Shown one piece after another: positions 7,147 to 12,614 of a stretch of DNA of 14,327 nucleotides; the stretch's first letter is position 1, and every line of letters starts with the position of its first letter. Origin of the DNA: JACMIU01 sp043763605 (lineage in GTDB: Bacteria > Armatimonadota > Armatimonadia > Armatimonadales > Armatimonadaceae); contig JAYULM010000193.1 in the NCBI GenBank assembly GCA_043763605.1, positions 1-14,327 on the forward strand, given 5' to 3'. The position numbers were made by a program, and so were the translations under genes. The notes under the pieces were generated by a model. That model made no database searches and was not told where the DNA came from. It saw nothing but the letters and a program-made list of their open reading frames with translations.

Positions 7147-7698
7147 TTACCCCCGCCCCAGCGCGGCGCGGTTGCGGTCGAACATGTCACGCCATTCGCA
7201 GGCAAGCATGTCGTTGATCCAGAGAATGTCGGCGTTCTCGCCGTTGTCGCTGTAGTACGCCTTGCGGATAGCGACATGGACGAACCCGTACTTCTCGTAC
7301 AGTTTCTGAGCCGCTTCGTTGGTCTCGCGCACTTCGAGCGTCGCGCGAGTCGCGCCCATGTCCCACGAAGCGATGAGCAGTTCGGAAAGGAGCAGGTCGC
7401 CGATCCGGTTGCCGCGATACGCCAGCGACACGCCCAGGATCGTGATATGTACTTCGTCCATCACGGTCCAGATGCCGCCGAAGCCGACCACGCGCTCTTC
7501 GTAGACCGCGACCAGATACGCCGCAGATCTGTTGGCGAGTTCGGTGACGTACGACTGCGGACTCCACGTCTCGACCTTGCTGAACGATTCGCGTTGCAGT
7601 TTGGCGACCGTCTCGATGTCGCTCGCCCGCATTGGGCGGATCGTGATGTCGTCGAGCGAAACGCGCACCGGTTCGGTGAGCATGTCGGTAAAGATCAC
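7147..7698 (-). CDS. rimI: RimI-type ribosomal-protein N-acetyltransferase (GNAT)
   Basis: This is a 183-residue GNAT acetyltransferase. The fold is recognisable from ITIRPMRASDIETVAKLQ (19-36), the core VGFGGIWTVMDEVHITILGV (71-90), an acetyl-CoA loop YRGNRIGDLLL (94-104), and NEAAQKLYEKYGF (127-139) carrying the conserved tyrosine Y134. RimI acetylates the N-terminal alanine of ribosomal protein S18; close relatives acetylate other N-termini, so the exact substrate is inferred. The start chosen is GTG at 7698, which overlaps the TGA of moaE as GTGA, suggesting translational coupling; a purine run GGGGAAAG lies upstream. ATG 7683 is the alternative and would drop five residues. It is the last gene of the moaD-moaE-rimI unit, and its stop lies directly against the composite repeat downstream. 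Confidence 0.87.
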   Translation of the reverse strand: MIFTDMLTEPVRVSLDDITIRPMRASDIETVAKLQRESFSKVETWSPQSYVTELANRSAAYLVAVYEERVVGFGGIWTVMDEVHITILGVSLAYRGNRIGDLLLSELLIASWDMGATRATLEVRETNEAAQKLYEKYGFVHVAIRKAYYSDNGENADILWINDMLACEWRDMFDRNRAALGRG

Positions 7699-8129
7699 GC
7701 CGCGCTTTCCCCGGAAGGGACGCTCACGTCGCCCTCGATCCAGAACGTGCCGTCGGCGGCGAACTCCTTCTTCCAGATGGGAACATTGGTCTTCAGCGTG
7801 TCAATCGCCCAGCGGCAGGCATCGAACGCTTCCGCGCGGTGCGCGGATGCGACACAGATCACGACCGACGGATCGCCGACCGCGACATAGCCAGTGCGGT
7901 GCAGGATCGCGGCGGCAAGTCCCCACCGTTCGCGCACGGCGGCGACGATCCGTGCCATCTCCGATTCGGCGAGCGGCTTGTACGCGTCGTACTCCAGGCC
8001 AGTAACGTTGCGCCCGCGCGCGTGGTCGCGCGTCACTCCGACAAAAAGCACGTATGCCCCGTCGGAATCCGTCAAGACGGCATCCACGGCGACCTGCGAA
8101 TTTAAAGGCTGTGAGGAAAGAAGAACCAT
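7695..8129 (-). CDS. moaE: Molybdopterin synthase catalytic (large) subunit MoaE
   Basis: This 144-residue subunit, with MoaD, converts cyclic pyranopterin monophosphate to molybdopterin in molybdenum cofactor synthesis. Family motifs are all present: FVGVTRDHARGR (29-40), LEYDAYKPLAE (45-55), HRTGYVAVGD (77-86), VASAHRAEAF (93-102) and LKTNVPIWKKE (112-122). The lysines at 113 and 120 are spaced like the two active-site lysines of E. coli MoaE. Length is normal for the family. The ATG at 8129 is 36 bases after the moaD stop. Instead of a Shine-Dalgarno, the sequence just before it is a GTGGTCA-family repeat arm. The downstream rimI start overlaps its stop codon. No other moa or mob genes lie in the window. 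Confidence 0.95.
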   Translation of the reverse strand: MVLLSSQPLNSQVAVDAVLTDSDGAYVLFVGVTRDHARGRNVTGLEYDAYKPLAESEMARIVAAVRERWGLAAAILHRTGYVAVGDPSVVICVASAHRAEAFDACRWAIDTLKTNVPIWKKEFAADGTFWIEGDVSVPSGESAA

Positions 8130-8132
8130 TTT

Positions 8133-8152
8133 GGTGAGTGGTCAGTGGTCAT
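8133..8152. repeat. Single arm of the GTGGTCA heptamer repeat in the moaD-moaE gap
   Basis: The 36-base gap between moaD and moaE contains GGTGAGTGGTCAGTGGTCAT, a lone arm of the repeat family with no inverted partner nearby. It begins 3 bases upstream of the moaE ATG and leaves no room for a normal ribosome-binding site. Confidence 0.75.
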
Positions 8153-8165
8153 TGGGAGGAAAGGC

Positions 8166-8414
8166 TTAGCCGCCGCTCATCGGGGGCAGAAACGCGACCT
8201 CGTCGCCGTCGCGCAATATCGTTTCCGCGCCAGCGAACTCCTCGCGCACGGCGACGCGGGTTTTCGTCAACAGATCGGACAGGCGGGCATCGGTCGCCGC
8301 CAGGGCGCGCGCGGCGTCCGCCGCCGTCGCGCCCGGCAGCAACGAAAGCGTCGTCTCCCCGCGCGGGAAAACGTCCTTGAAATGTCCGAATAAAACGACG
8401 CGAATGGTTAGCAT
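8166..8414 (-). CDS. moaD: Molybdopterin synthase sulfur carrier (small) subunit MoaD
   Basis: This 82-residue ubiquitin-fold protein supplies the sulfur, as a C-terminal thiocarboxylate, for molybdopterin formation by MoaE. It starts MLTIRVVLFGHFKD, has the family's LRDGDEVAFLPPMSGG ending, and terminates in the essential Gly-Gly. Length (about 80) is normal. The open frame runs upstream to 8498, but that extension translates repeat and rnpB-flanking sequence. ATG 8414 gives the canonical MoaD N-terminus. As with moaE, the bases just before the ATG belong to a GTGGTCA-type repeat and no Shine-Dalgarno is seen. It is followed directly by moaE. Upstream on the same strand is rnpB, so transcription could come from an unidentified promoter in the repeat region or by readthrough. 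Confidence 0.95.
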   Translation of the reverse strand: MLTIRVVLFGHFKDVFPRGETTLSLLPGATAADAARALAATDARLSDLLTKTRVAVREEFAGAETILRDGDEVAFLPPMSGG

Positions 8415-8495
8415 AGTGGGTAGTGGATAGTGGTCAGTGGTCAGTGGCGCAACCGGTATTCCTCTGGTCACTATCCACTGACCACTGCTCACTAA
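8415..8495. repeat. Imperfect inverted pair of GTGGTCA-type repeats between moaD and rnpB
   Basis: The left arm (about 8415-8447) and the right arm (about 8464-8495) are heptamer runs in opposite orientation. They match imperfectly, with GTGGTCA and GTGGATA units out of order. The element occupies nearly all of the space between the rnpB 3' end and the moaD start codon. Its hairpin would form right after rnpB, so it may serve as the rnpB terminator or processing element. Confidence 0.8.
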
Positions 8496-8499
8496 CAAA

Positions 8500-8965
8500 A
8501 AGCGGGTCTGTAAGCCGGGTTCTGTTCTTGCGTGGTCATCTCTCTACGGCGTGTGTTGCCACAAACCTTGAGCGGCCTACCGGGGGGATCGGCGGGCAAC
8601 CTCATCTCCCCCCTTTGACCTTGCTACCGATGGGGTTTGCCGGGCAGGCGTGTCACCACGCCCCCGGTGCGCTCTTACCGCACCATTTCACCCTTACCGG
8701 GCGTCAGTGGTCAGTGGTCAGTGGTCAGTGGTCAGAAAAAAGTTTGTCGTTTCGCTACCGGCAACGAACCGGCGATAGCACTCCCACTGACCACTGACCA
8801 CTGACCACTGACCACTGACGCCCGGCGGTATCTTTCTGTTGCACTTTCCGTCGGGTCGCCCCGCCTCGCCGTTAACGAGCATCGCGCCCTGCGTAGCCCG
8901 GACTTTCCTCGGAACGCGGTGACAGGCTTGCGCCCGCCGCGCCCCGCGACCACCCGACCCGCTTC
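8500..8965 (-). ncRNA. rnpB: RNase P RNA, bacterial type A, with enlarged P12
   Basis: This is the catalytic RNA of RNase P, which trims the 5' leader of precursor tRNAs. Universally conserved blocks are present on the minus strand in order: GAGGAAAGTCCGGGC (8910-8896), ACAGAAAGATACCGCC (8839-8824), GGTAAGGGTGAAA (8698-8686), GTGCGGTAAGAGCGCACCG (8683-8665), AGCAAGGTCAAA (8625-8614) and ACAGAACCCGGCTTA (8525-8511). Helix P1 closes the molecule: 8956-8964 pairs with 8500-8508. The P2 strands GTGGTC and GACCAC are also visible. The total is about 466 bases, longer than the usual 350-400. The excess is in P12, which holds inverted heptamer repeats (8697-8825). Ends are placed from P1, to within a few bases. 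The ORFs running through this region are not genes. Confidence 0.96.
8697..8825. repeat. GTGGTCA inverted repeat forming P12 of RNase P RNA
   Basis: Bases 8697-8735 and 8787-8825 are exact reverse complements (39 bp), each with four TCAGTGG units plus a partial one. They lie between the conserved CCGCC and GGTAA strands that bracket P12. The arms would therefore pair as a P12 helix of about 37 bp. At its tip (8736-8786) is a smaller CCGG hairpin that may be the remnant of the ancestral P12 end. Confidence 0.93.
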
Positions 8966-8967
8966 GG

Positions 8968-9696
8968 TTAGGATTGTATCACGGGGCGGGAGTCCGGCGG
9001 CAATTCGGGCACAGGTTCGGCGCGGAGCGTAGCGGCGGCAGAGGGAACGGCGTCCGGATTACCGTTCCCTCTCCAGAGAGCAACAGCAACGGCATGGAAC
9101 TGCTTCGCTGCGTCCCTGTCCGTGAACGCCGAACGCGGGATGGCGTCGCCGAACCCCTGTGCTATTTTGCGGATGAAGTATATGTCGCCGTTGCGTTCCT
9201 CAACGCGGGCGACATGCGCCCAGTTCCATGTCCGGGTAAAGCCCCGGTTCTCCCGGCTCCCGCCGCTCTCCATAAGACGGAGCGTGACCCGGTTTTTCAC
9301 CACCGCCATAAATGAAGAAGCGACGAGAAGCAGTACCAGTCCCATCGCCACAGTGCTGAAGAAAAGTACAACCGACATTATCGCGAAAACCTCCAGAAAG
9401 AGCAGGATCGGTTTTTGTGGCGGCACAGTTGCTAAAGAGCGCGCGAGTATCCCACTGTAAGGGATGACGCCTGCCTTCAGAGCACCCAACAGAAAGGAAC
9501 CCCACAACAATACGACAGCGCGGTGCCAGAACAGGTACAAGGAGGTGCGGAGAAAACCTGTAGCGGTCGGCGTGTAACGCAACGTCAAGAGATTCTTCCC
9601 ACCGCCTGGGAGTGTCCAGGCTTGCGCGACCGGCGCAACTTCGTCCGGTTCGCCCAGCCACGGGATGGGGGCAGTCTCGTCTCGTGTGGTCGGCAT
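8968..9696 (-). CDS. YcxB-like membrane protein (second of tandem pair)
   Basis: This 242-residue protein starts at ATG 9696, five bases after the stop of the preceding paralogue. The open frame extends to 9933, but only as a shadow of that gene. Residues 1-45 are polar, with hydrophobic segments at about 58-76 and 97-130 (probably two or three TM helices). They are followed by a cytosolic domain of YcxB type: NRVTLRLMESGG (135-146), WNWAHVARVEERNGDIYFI (157-175) and IPRSAFTDRDAAKQFHAVA (187-205). YcxB-like proteins are membrane proteins of unknown function, and the C-terminal domain has a PH-like appearance. The N-terminal pattern of a proline-rich stretch ending WTLP matches that of the upstream gene. 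Its stop codon lies three bases before the rnpB transcript, so the two are packed tightly and rnpB's promoter overlaps its 3' end. Confidence 0.75.
   Translation of the reverse strand: MPTTRDETAPIPWLGEPDEVAPVAQAWTLPGGGKNLLTLRYTPTATGFLRTSLYLFWHRAVVLLWGSFLLGALKAGVIPYSGILARSLATVPPQKPILLFLEVFAIMSVVLFFSTVAMGLVLLLVASSFMAVVKNRVTLRLMESGGSRENRGFTRTWNWAHVARVEERNGDIYFIRKIAQGFGDAIPRSAFTDRDAAKQFHAVAVALWRGNGNPDAVPSAAATLRAEPVPELPPDSRPVIQS
8973..9003 (-). promoter_or_regulatory. Probable rnpB promoter inside the end of the upstream CDS
   Basis: On the minus strand TTGCCG (9003-8998), 19 bases, then TACAAT (8978-8973) precede the predicted rnpB 5' end (8965) by 7 bases. The -10 is good; the -35 is partial and the spacer slightly long. 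The box lies within the codons for the last residues (Ile-Gln-Ser) of the YcxB-like gene. Confidence 0.5.
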
Positions 9697-9701
9697 CGCT
9701 T

Positions 9702-10334
9702 CTATTCCATCGCTCCCGGGGGAGGGAAAGTCAGGGAAATGTCGGCGGGCAGAACGGACGGGTCGCCTTTTGCTACCGCGAGGGCGCGCAGGGCGTCTCC
9801 GAAACGACGGGCTGCGGCGGCGTCCGAGAAAGCGCGGCGCGGGAGATACAGCCAGCCGCCGTCGTTGATGCCGTTGCCCCAGAGAATCAGTAGGTCGCCA
9901 TCGACCTCGCGCACTTTTCGTACCAGTGCCCACGGAATCTCGGAGCGTGTATCGTTTGTCAGCTGGTAGAGAGTATCGCGGGTTGCCAGTATCGCCATCG
10001 CGGGAATCGCCCCCGCCGCCGTGCGGTTCGCGCTCTGACCTTGCGCCCCACCGAGAAGCATGGCGTACGCGACGCCCATCCCCAACCCTGTGAAAACCGC
10101 CAGAAACGCGAACACCTCGAACACGGAGAGGATAAAACCGTCACTCAGCGCAATGACGCCGGTGAGAAACAGCACGAACGCCGCCCCGCCCCACAGCAAT
10201 TGGAAAAATTTCCAGAGCGCGATCCGGGTCAGGCACCGACGGTGATCGCCCGTCGAAACATCCTCGCAAACCACGCCGAAGAACGCTCCCTCCGGTGCCC
10301 TGCCCTGCGCCAGTAACTCCTGTGCGACGGGCAA
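9702..10334 (-). CDS. YcxB-like membrane protein (first of tandem pair), N-terminus frameshifted
   Basis: The intact frame gives 210 residues from a TTG at 10334. Two hydrophobic segments (about 38-62 and 67-96) are followed by a YcxB-like domain: EIPWALVRKVREVDGDLLIL (132-151), then LPRRAFSDAAAARRF (164-178). This has the same order as the downstream paralogue (W-hydrophobic core, IPR/LPRRAF, helical end), so the two are tandem duplicates. The start is doubtful: there is no ribosome-binding site at the TTG, and the same frame upstream (10335-10403) still encodes family-like sequence (DDFAPPGRQPWQLP) but contains no ATG or GTG before a TGA. The better start, ATG 10411, is in another frame. 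A one-base loss near 10371-10373 would explain this (see the separate entry). Function unknown. Confidence 0.7.
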   Translation of the reverse strand: MPVAQELLAQGRAPEGAFFGVVCEDVSTGDHRRCLTRIALWKFFQLLWGGAAFVLFLTGVIALSDGFILSVFEVFAFLAVFTGLGMGVAYAMLLGGAQGQSANRTAAGAIPAMAILATRDTLYQLTNDTRSEIPWALVRKVREVDGDLLILWGNGINDGGWLYLPRRAFSDAAAARRFGDALRALAVAKGDPSVLPADISLTFPPPGAME

Positions 10335-10411
10335 TTGCCAGGGTTGACGACCCGGCGGGGCGAAGTCGTCGGGAGCGGCGGTAATACTGCCGTCGCGTAC
10401 GGTTCAGACAT
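10335..10411 (-). other. Frameshifted N-terminal segment of the YcxB-like gene
   Basis: From ATG 10411, which overlaps the TGA of the preceding gene in a coupled arrangement (ATGTCTGA), the sequence reads MSEPYATAVLPPLP. After the CCC run (GGG at 10371-10373 on plus) the other frame continues as DDFAPPGRQPWQLP into the intact ORF. Spliced, this matches the paralogue's N-terminus (TAPIPWL, then EPDEVAP, then WTLP). One extra C would restore a single frame. Confidence 0.55.
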
Positions 10412-10709
10412 CGGGTGCAGAAACGTTGACATCGAAGTCAAGCACGAGTCGCCCTTCTTCGGCGCGGATCTCGGCTTTTTTGACGAACTTCAGCAGGCGT
10501 TTCGCGTCGAAATCGCCCCCGCTGGCTCCGGTGGACGCACCGCCGCCTGGCACATCGGTGGTTGCAGGGCTTGCCGTCATATCCGATAGCACCGACTGCA
10601 ACAGGTCGTTCAGGATCTCCTGTTTGACCGGTAATGTGCCGGAAACGCGCAGACCGGCGAAATCCGCCAGGTCATTTCGTAGATATTTTTCAAAAGGGTT
10701 TGTTGCCAT
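10404..10709 (-). CDS. Small conserved-looking protein, function unknown (101 aa)
   Basis: I do not recognise a named family. This 101-residue soluble protein starts at ATG 10709 with no clear Shine-Dalgarno; an AT-rich TAGAAT about 10 bases upstream could be a -10 box. It has an N-terminal helix-rich part (FEKYLRNDLADFAGLRVSG, then LPVKQEILNDLLQ), a Thr/Ser/Gly/Pro-rich linker (residues 45-66) and a C-terminal strand-like part (KKAEIRAEEGRLVLDFDVNV). The first and last parts resemble the beginning of the gene just upstream (DLAGLDIALAVPITQPVLDDLL, read as two pieces, then IRSFRLRF). The pair therefore probably share ancestry. Its stop overlaps a potential ATG of the YcxB-like gene, suggesting an operon. 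Confidence 0.65.
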   Translation of the reverse strand: MATNPFEKYLRNDLADFAGLRVSGTLPVKQEILNDLLQSVLSDMTASPATTDVPGGGASTGASGGDFDAKRLLKFVKKAEIRAEEGRLVLDFDVNVSAPDV

Positions 10710-10764
10710 AATCGTTTATTATTCTATCGTACATGCCATTGTCGCCGACGCCGCGCGAACTATT

Positions 10765-11358
10765 CTATTCGGAGGACGGCATGACCGCCGACGCCTCGGT
10801 GCTTTCGCTCGATACCCGCGCCACGGGTTCGGGTCCGACCAACCGCCCGGACAGGTACAGGACGCCGGAGTGAACGTTGAACTTCACGTCGCGCAGGACG
10901 GAGATCAGCCACTCCTGGCCGCCGTCGCGCAAAAGTTTCCCGAGGTCCAGGCGCGCGCTTTGCCCGTCTACCCTGATCCACTCGGGGAGCGGCACGGCGT
11001 TGAGAGCCATTTCCACAACGCCGCGCGTGAGCACCGTGAGTTTCAGGACCGGCTCCTGCGGAAACGCGACATACCGCTCGACGTGCGCCTCGGCGCGGAT
11101 GACGGTATTGATCAACACCAGATTCAAGCCGACTTCCAGCATGATCCGGTCCTCCCCGGTGAACCGTAGCCGGAAACTGCGGATCACTTTCGGGAACGGC
11201 ACGTCGCGGAGCAGGTCGTCCAGCACCGGTTGCGTGATCGGCACGGCAAGCGCGATGTCCAGCCCGGCGAGGTCGGAAAGCCCCGTCGCTTTTTGCCGCT
11301 CCCAGAACCATGTCAGGAATCGGGATAGTGCGCTTTGTTTTCCGGTTGTTTCTGCCAT
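10765..11358 (-). CDS. Conserved-looking protein, function unknown (197 aa)
   Basis: I do not recognise this gene by name. The start ATG 11358 (MAETTGKQSALSRFLTWFWE) is preferred over the seven-codon-longer frame, which would begin in the AT-rich leader. It has an N-terminal amphipathic helix, then GLSDLAGLDIALAVPITQPV (26-45) and VLDDLLRDVPFPK (45-57). Alternating strand-like segments follow (SFRLRFTGEDRIMLEVGLNL, 61-80), and the end is Ser/Glu-rich. There is no signal peptide or TM helix. The mostly beta pattern with a 'vPi.q.vLddLL' helix suggests a lipid- or ligand-binding fold, but that is only inference. A truncated relative follows 55 bases downstream on the same strand, and the tandem YcxB-like genes come after it. 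An upstream hairpin separates this unit from the pyrophosphorylase gene. Confidence 0.7.
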   Translation of the reverse strand: MAETTGKQSALSRFLTWFWERQKATGLSDLAGLDIALAVPITQPVLDDLLRDVPFPKVIRSFRLRFTGEDRIMLEVGLNLVLINTVIRAEAHVERYVAFPQEPVLKLTVLTRGVVEMALNAVPLPEWIRVDGQSARLDLGKLLRDGGQEWLISVLRDVKFNVHSGVLYLSGRLVGPEPVARVSSESTEASAVMPSSE

Positions 11359-11375
11359 AAATAAAAAAGAGTGTA

Positions 11376-11416
11376 GCACAAATAGAGGGCGAACCCTATT
11401 GTCGCCCTATTTGTGC
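11376..11416 (-). terminator. Probable intrinsic terminator after the pyrophosphorylase gene
   Basis: Bases 11402-11416 pair with 11376-11392 to form a 15-bp stem (8 + 7 bp, with a two-base bulge) and a 9-base loop. On the minus strand six T residues (11368-11363) follow about seven bases after the stem. It lies 7 bases beyond the pyrophosphorylase stop codon and 18 bases before the next ATG, so the T-tract is in that gene's leader. Confidence 0.55.
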
Positions 11417-11422
11417 CTCACG

Positions 11423-12418
11423 CTAACCCGGTCTCCTGGATTCCACGCACAAGCCGTTGAAGATGCCGTGCGACGACGAAACCGTCACGCCGGTGCCGAC
11501 GACCGAGTTTTCCAGGTGGGTTCCGGCTTTCACAATCGCGCCGTCCCAGAGGATCGAGTTTACGACGGTCGCGCCCGCCTCGACCGTCGCGTTCGCACCA
11601 ACTATCGTATAATCCCGGATTTCGCCGCCCACGCTCGCGCCCGCGCAGACCACGCAAGTATCGTTTACGACACGCGCCCCGGTCGGCAAATCGACATCCA
11701 CTTTTTTGTCGATCACGTCGCGTTGCGATTGCCGGTAGATCGCCAGATTGCCGACATCTTTCCAGTAGGCGTCGCTCGGCACGGAGAGCATCGGCTCACC
11801 CGCCGCTAAGAGTGCGCCGAACACGTTGTTGCCGAACCCGTAGAACGTTTCCGCCGGGATGTACTGGAAGACTTTCGTGTTGAACACATAGATGCCTGTG
11901 TTCGCCAGATTCGAGAACGCCTCGCCGTGCTTCGGCTTTTCCTGGAAGCGCGTGATGAAGCCGTTGTCGTCGGCGACCACGATACCGTATTCCGACGGGT
12001 CGTCCACCGGCGTGACGCCGAGCGTGGCGACCGCGCCTTTCTCCTTGTGCGCGCGCACAATCGCGCCGATGTTCGTGTCGGTCAGATCGTCGCCGCCGAT
12101 GACCAGGAACGTGTCGTCCGGTGCGTCCGCGAAGAACGATTCGCACCGCTTGACGCCCCCGGCGTCGCCCCAGAGTTTATCCTCACGGGAATAGTGGATG
12201 CGGACGCCGTATGCCGAACCGTCGCCGAGTGATTCCTCAATGCGGTGCCCGAGGTACTGCACGTTGACCATGATGTCGGTAAAGCCGTGCTTCTTCAACA
12301 GATCGACGAGGTGTCCCATCACCGGTTTGCCGACTATCGGCACCAGCGGCTTGGGAAGAGAACGGGTCAAAGGGTCGAGGCGCGAGCCGATGCCCGCGCC
12401 CAAAATCATGGCTTTCAT
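11423..12418 (-). CDS. Nucleotide-sugar pyrophosphorylase with left-handed beta-helix tail
   Basis: This 331-residue enzyme should couple a sugar 1-phosphate to an NTP, giving an NDP-sugar and pyrophosphate. Residues 1-235 are the Rossmann-like NTP_transferase domain. The nucleotide loop is GAGIGSRLDPLT (7-18), with LPKPLVPI (21-28), the Mg-binding GGDD (108-111), EKP (160-162), NTGIYVF (173-179) and YWKDVG (218-223). The first loop has Ile and Ser where GxGTR is usual. Residues about 240-320 carry imperfect hexapeptide repeats (IVGANATVEAGATV and IVKAGTHLENSVVG) of a left-handed beta-helix. Close groups are mannose-1-phosphate guanylyltransferases and glucose-1-phosphate thymidylyl/uridylyl transferases; the substrate cannot be told from sequence alone. 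ATG 12418 has AAGGAA 8 bases upstream. The oxidoreductase upstream may act in the same sugar pathway, but a large repeat lies between them. Confidence 0.88.
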   Translation of the reverse strand: MKAMILGAGIGSRLDPLTRSLPKPLVPIVGKPVMGHLVDLLKKHGFTDIMVNVQYLGHRIEESLGDGSAYGVRIHYSREDKLWGDAGGVKRCESFFADAPDDTFLVIGGDDLTDTNIGAIVRAHKEKGAVATLGVTPVDDPSEYGIVVADDNGFITRFQEKPKHGEAFSNLANTGIYVFNTKVFQYIPAETFYGFGNNVFGALLAAGEPMLSVPSDAYWKDVGNLAIYRQSQRDVIDKKVDVDLPTGARVVNDTCVVCAGASVGGEIRDYTIVGANATVEAGATVVNSILWDGAIVKAGTHLENSVVGTGVTVSSSHGIFNGLCVESRRPG

Positions 12419-12438
12419 GGTTGGGTTTCCTTATAGCA

Positions 12439-12608
12439 CGTGTTTTCGGACTCCCACCCCCCCGCCCCCTCCCTCAATCCTTGAGAGAGGGGGAGCACCG
12501 GAAGTACAACGCTCGCATAAAATCAAGCGTTCGTGTCTTCCTAATCAGTTGCTCCCCCTCTCTCAAGGATTGAGGGAGGGGGCGGGGGGGTGGGAGTCCG
12601 AAAACACG
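12439..12608. repeat. 59-bp perfect inverted repeat, GC-rich
   Basis: Bases 12439-12497 and 12550-12608 are exact reverse complements (59 bp), including a run of seven C answered by seven G. Each arm contains a CCCTCAATCCTTGAGAGAGGG-like sub-palindrome. The 52-base centre has further partial pairing (AACGCT/AGCGTT, GGAAG/CTTCC), so the element could fold end to end as about 170 bases. It fills the gap between the pyrophosphorylase and oxidoreductase genes and lacks any ORF. It resembles a MITE- or REP-type element and shares no sequence with the heptamer repeats. Confidence 0.92.
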
Positions 12609-12614
12609 GCGTGT

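Noticed and set aside
6946..7890. 314-residue plus-strand ORF
   Set aside because: It runs through the palindromic element and antisense to rimI and moaE; no domain or ribosome-binding site.
8697..8825. CRISPR-like array made of repeated units
   Set aside because: Units are 7 bases, contiguous and inverted around a centre; there are no spacers of regular length and no cas genes.
8423..8953. ORFs within 8423-8797 (plus) and 8732-8953 (minus)
   Set aside because: They lie inside rnpB and its repeats; the conserved RNase P blocks explain the sequence.
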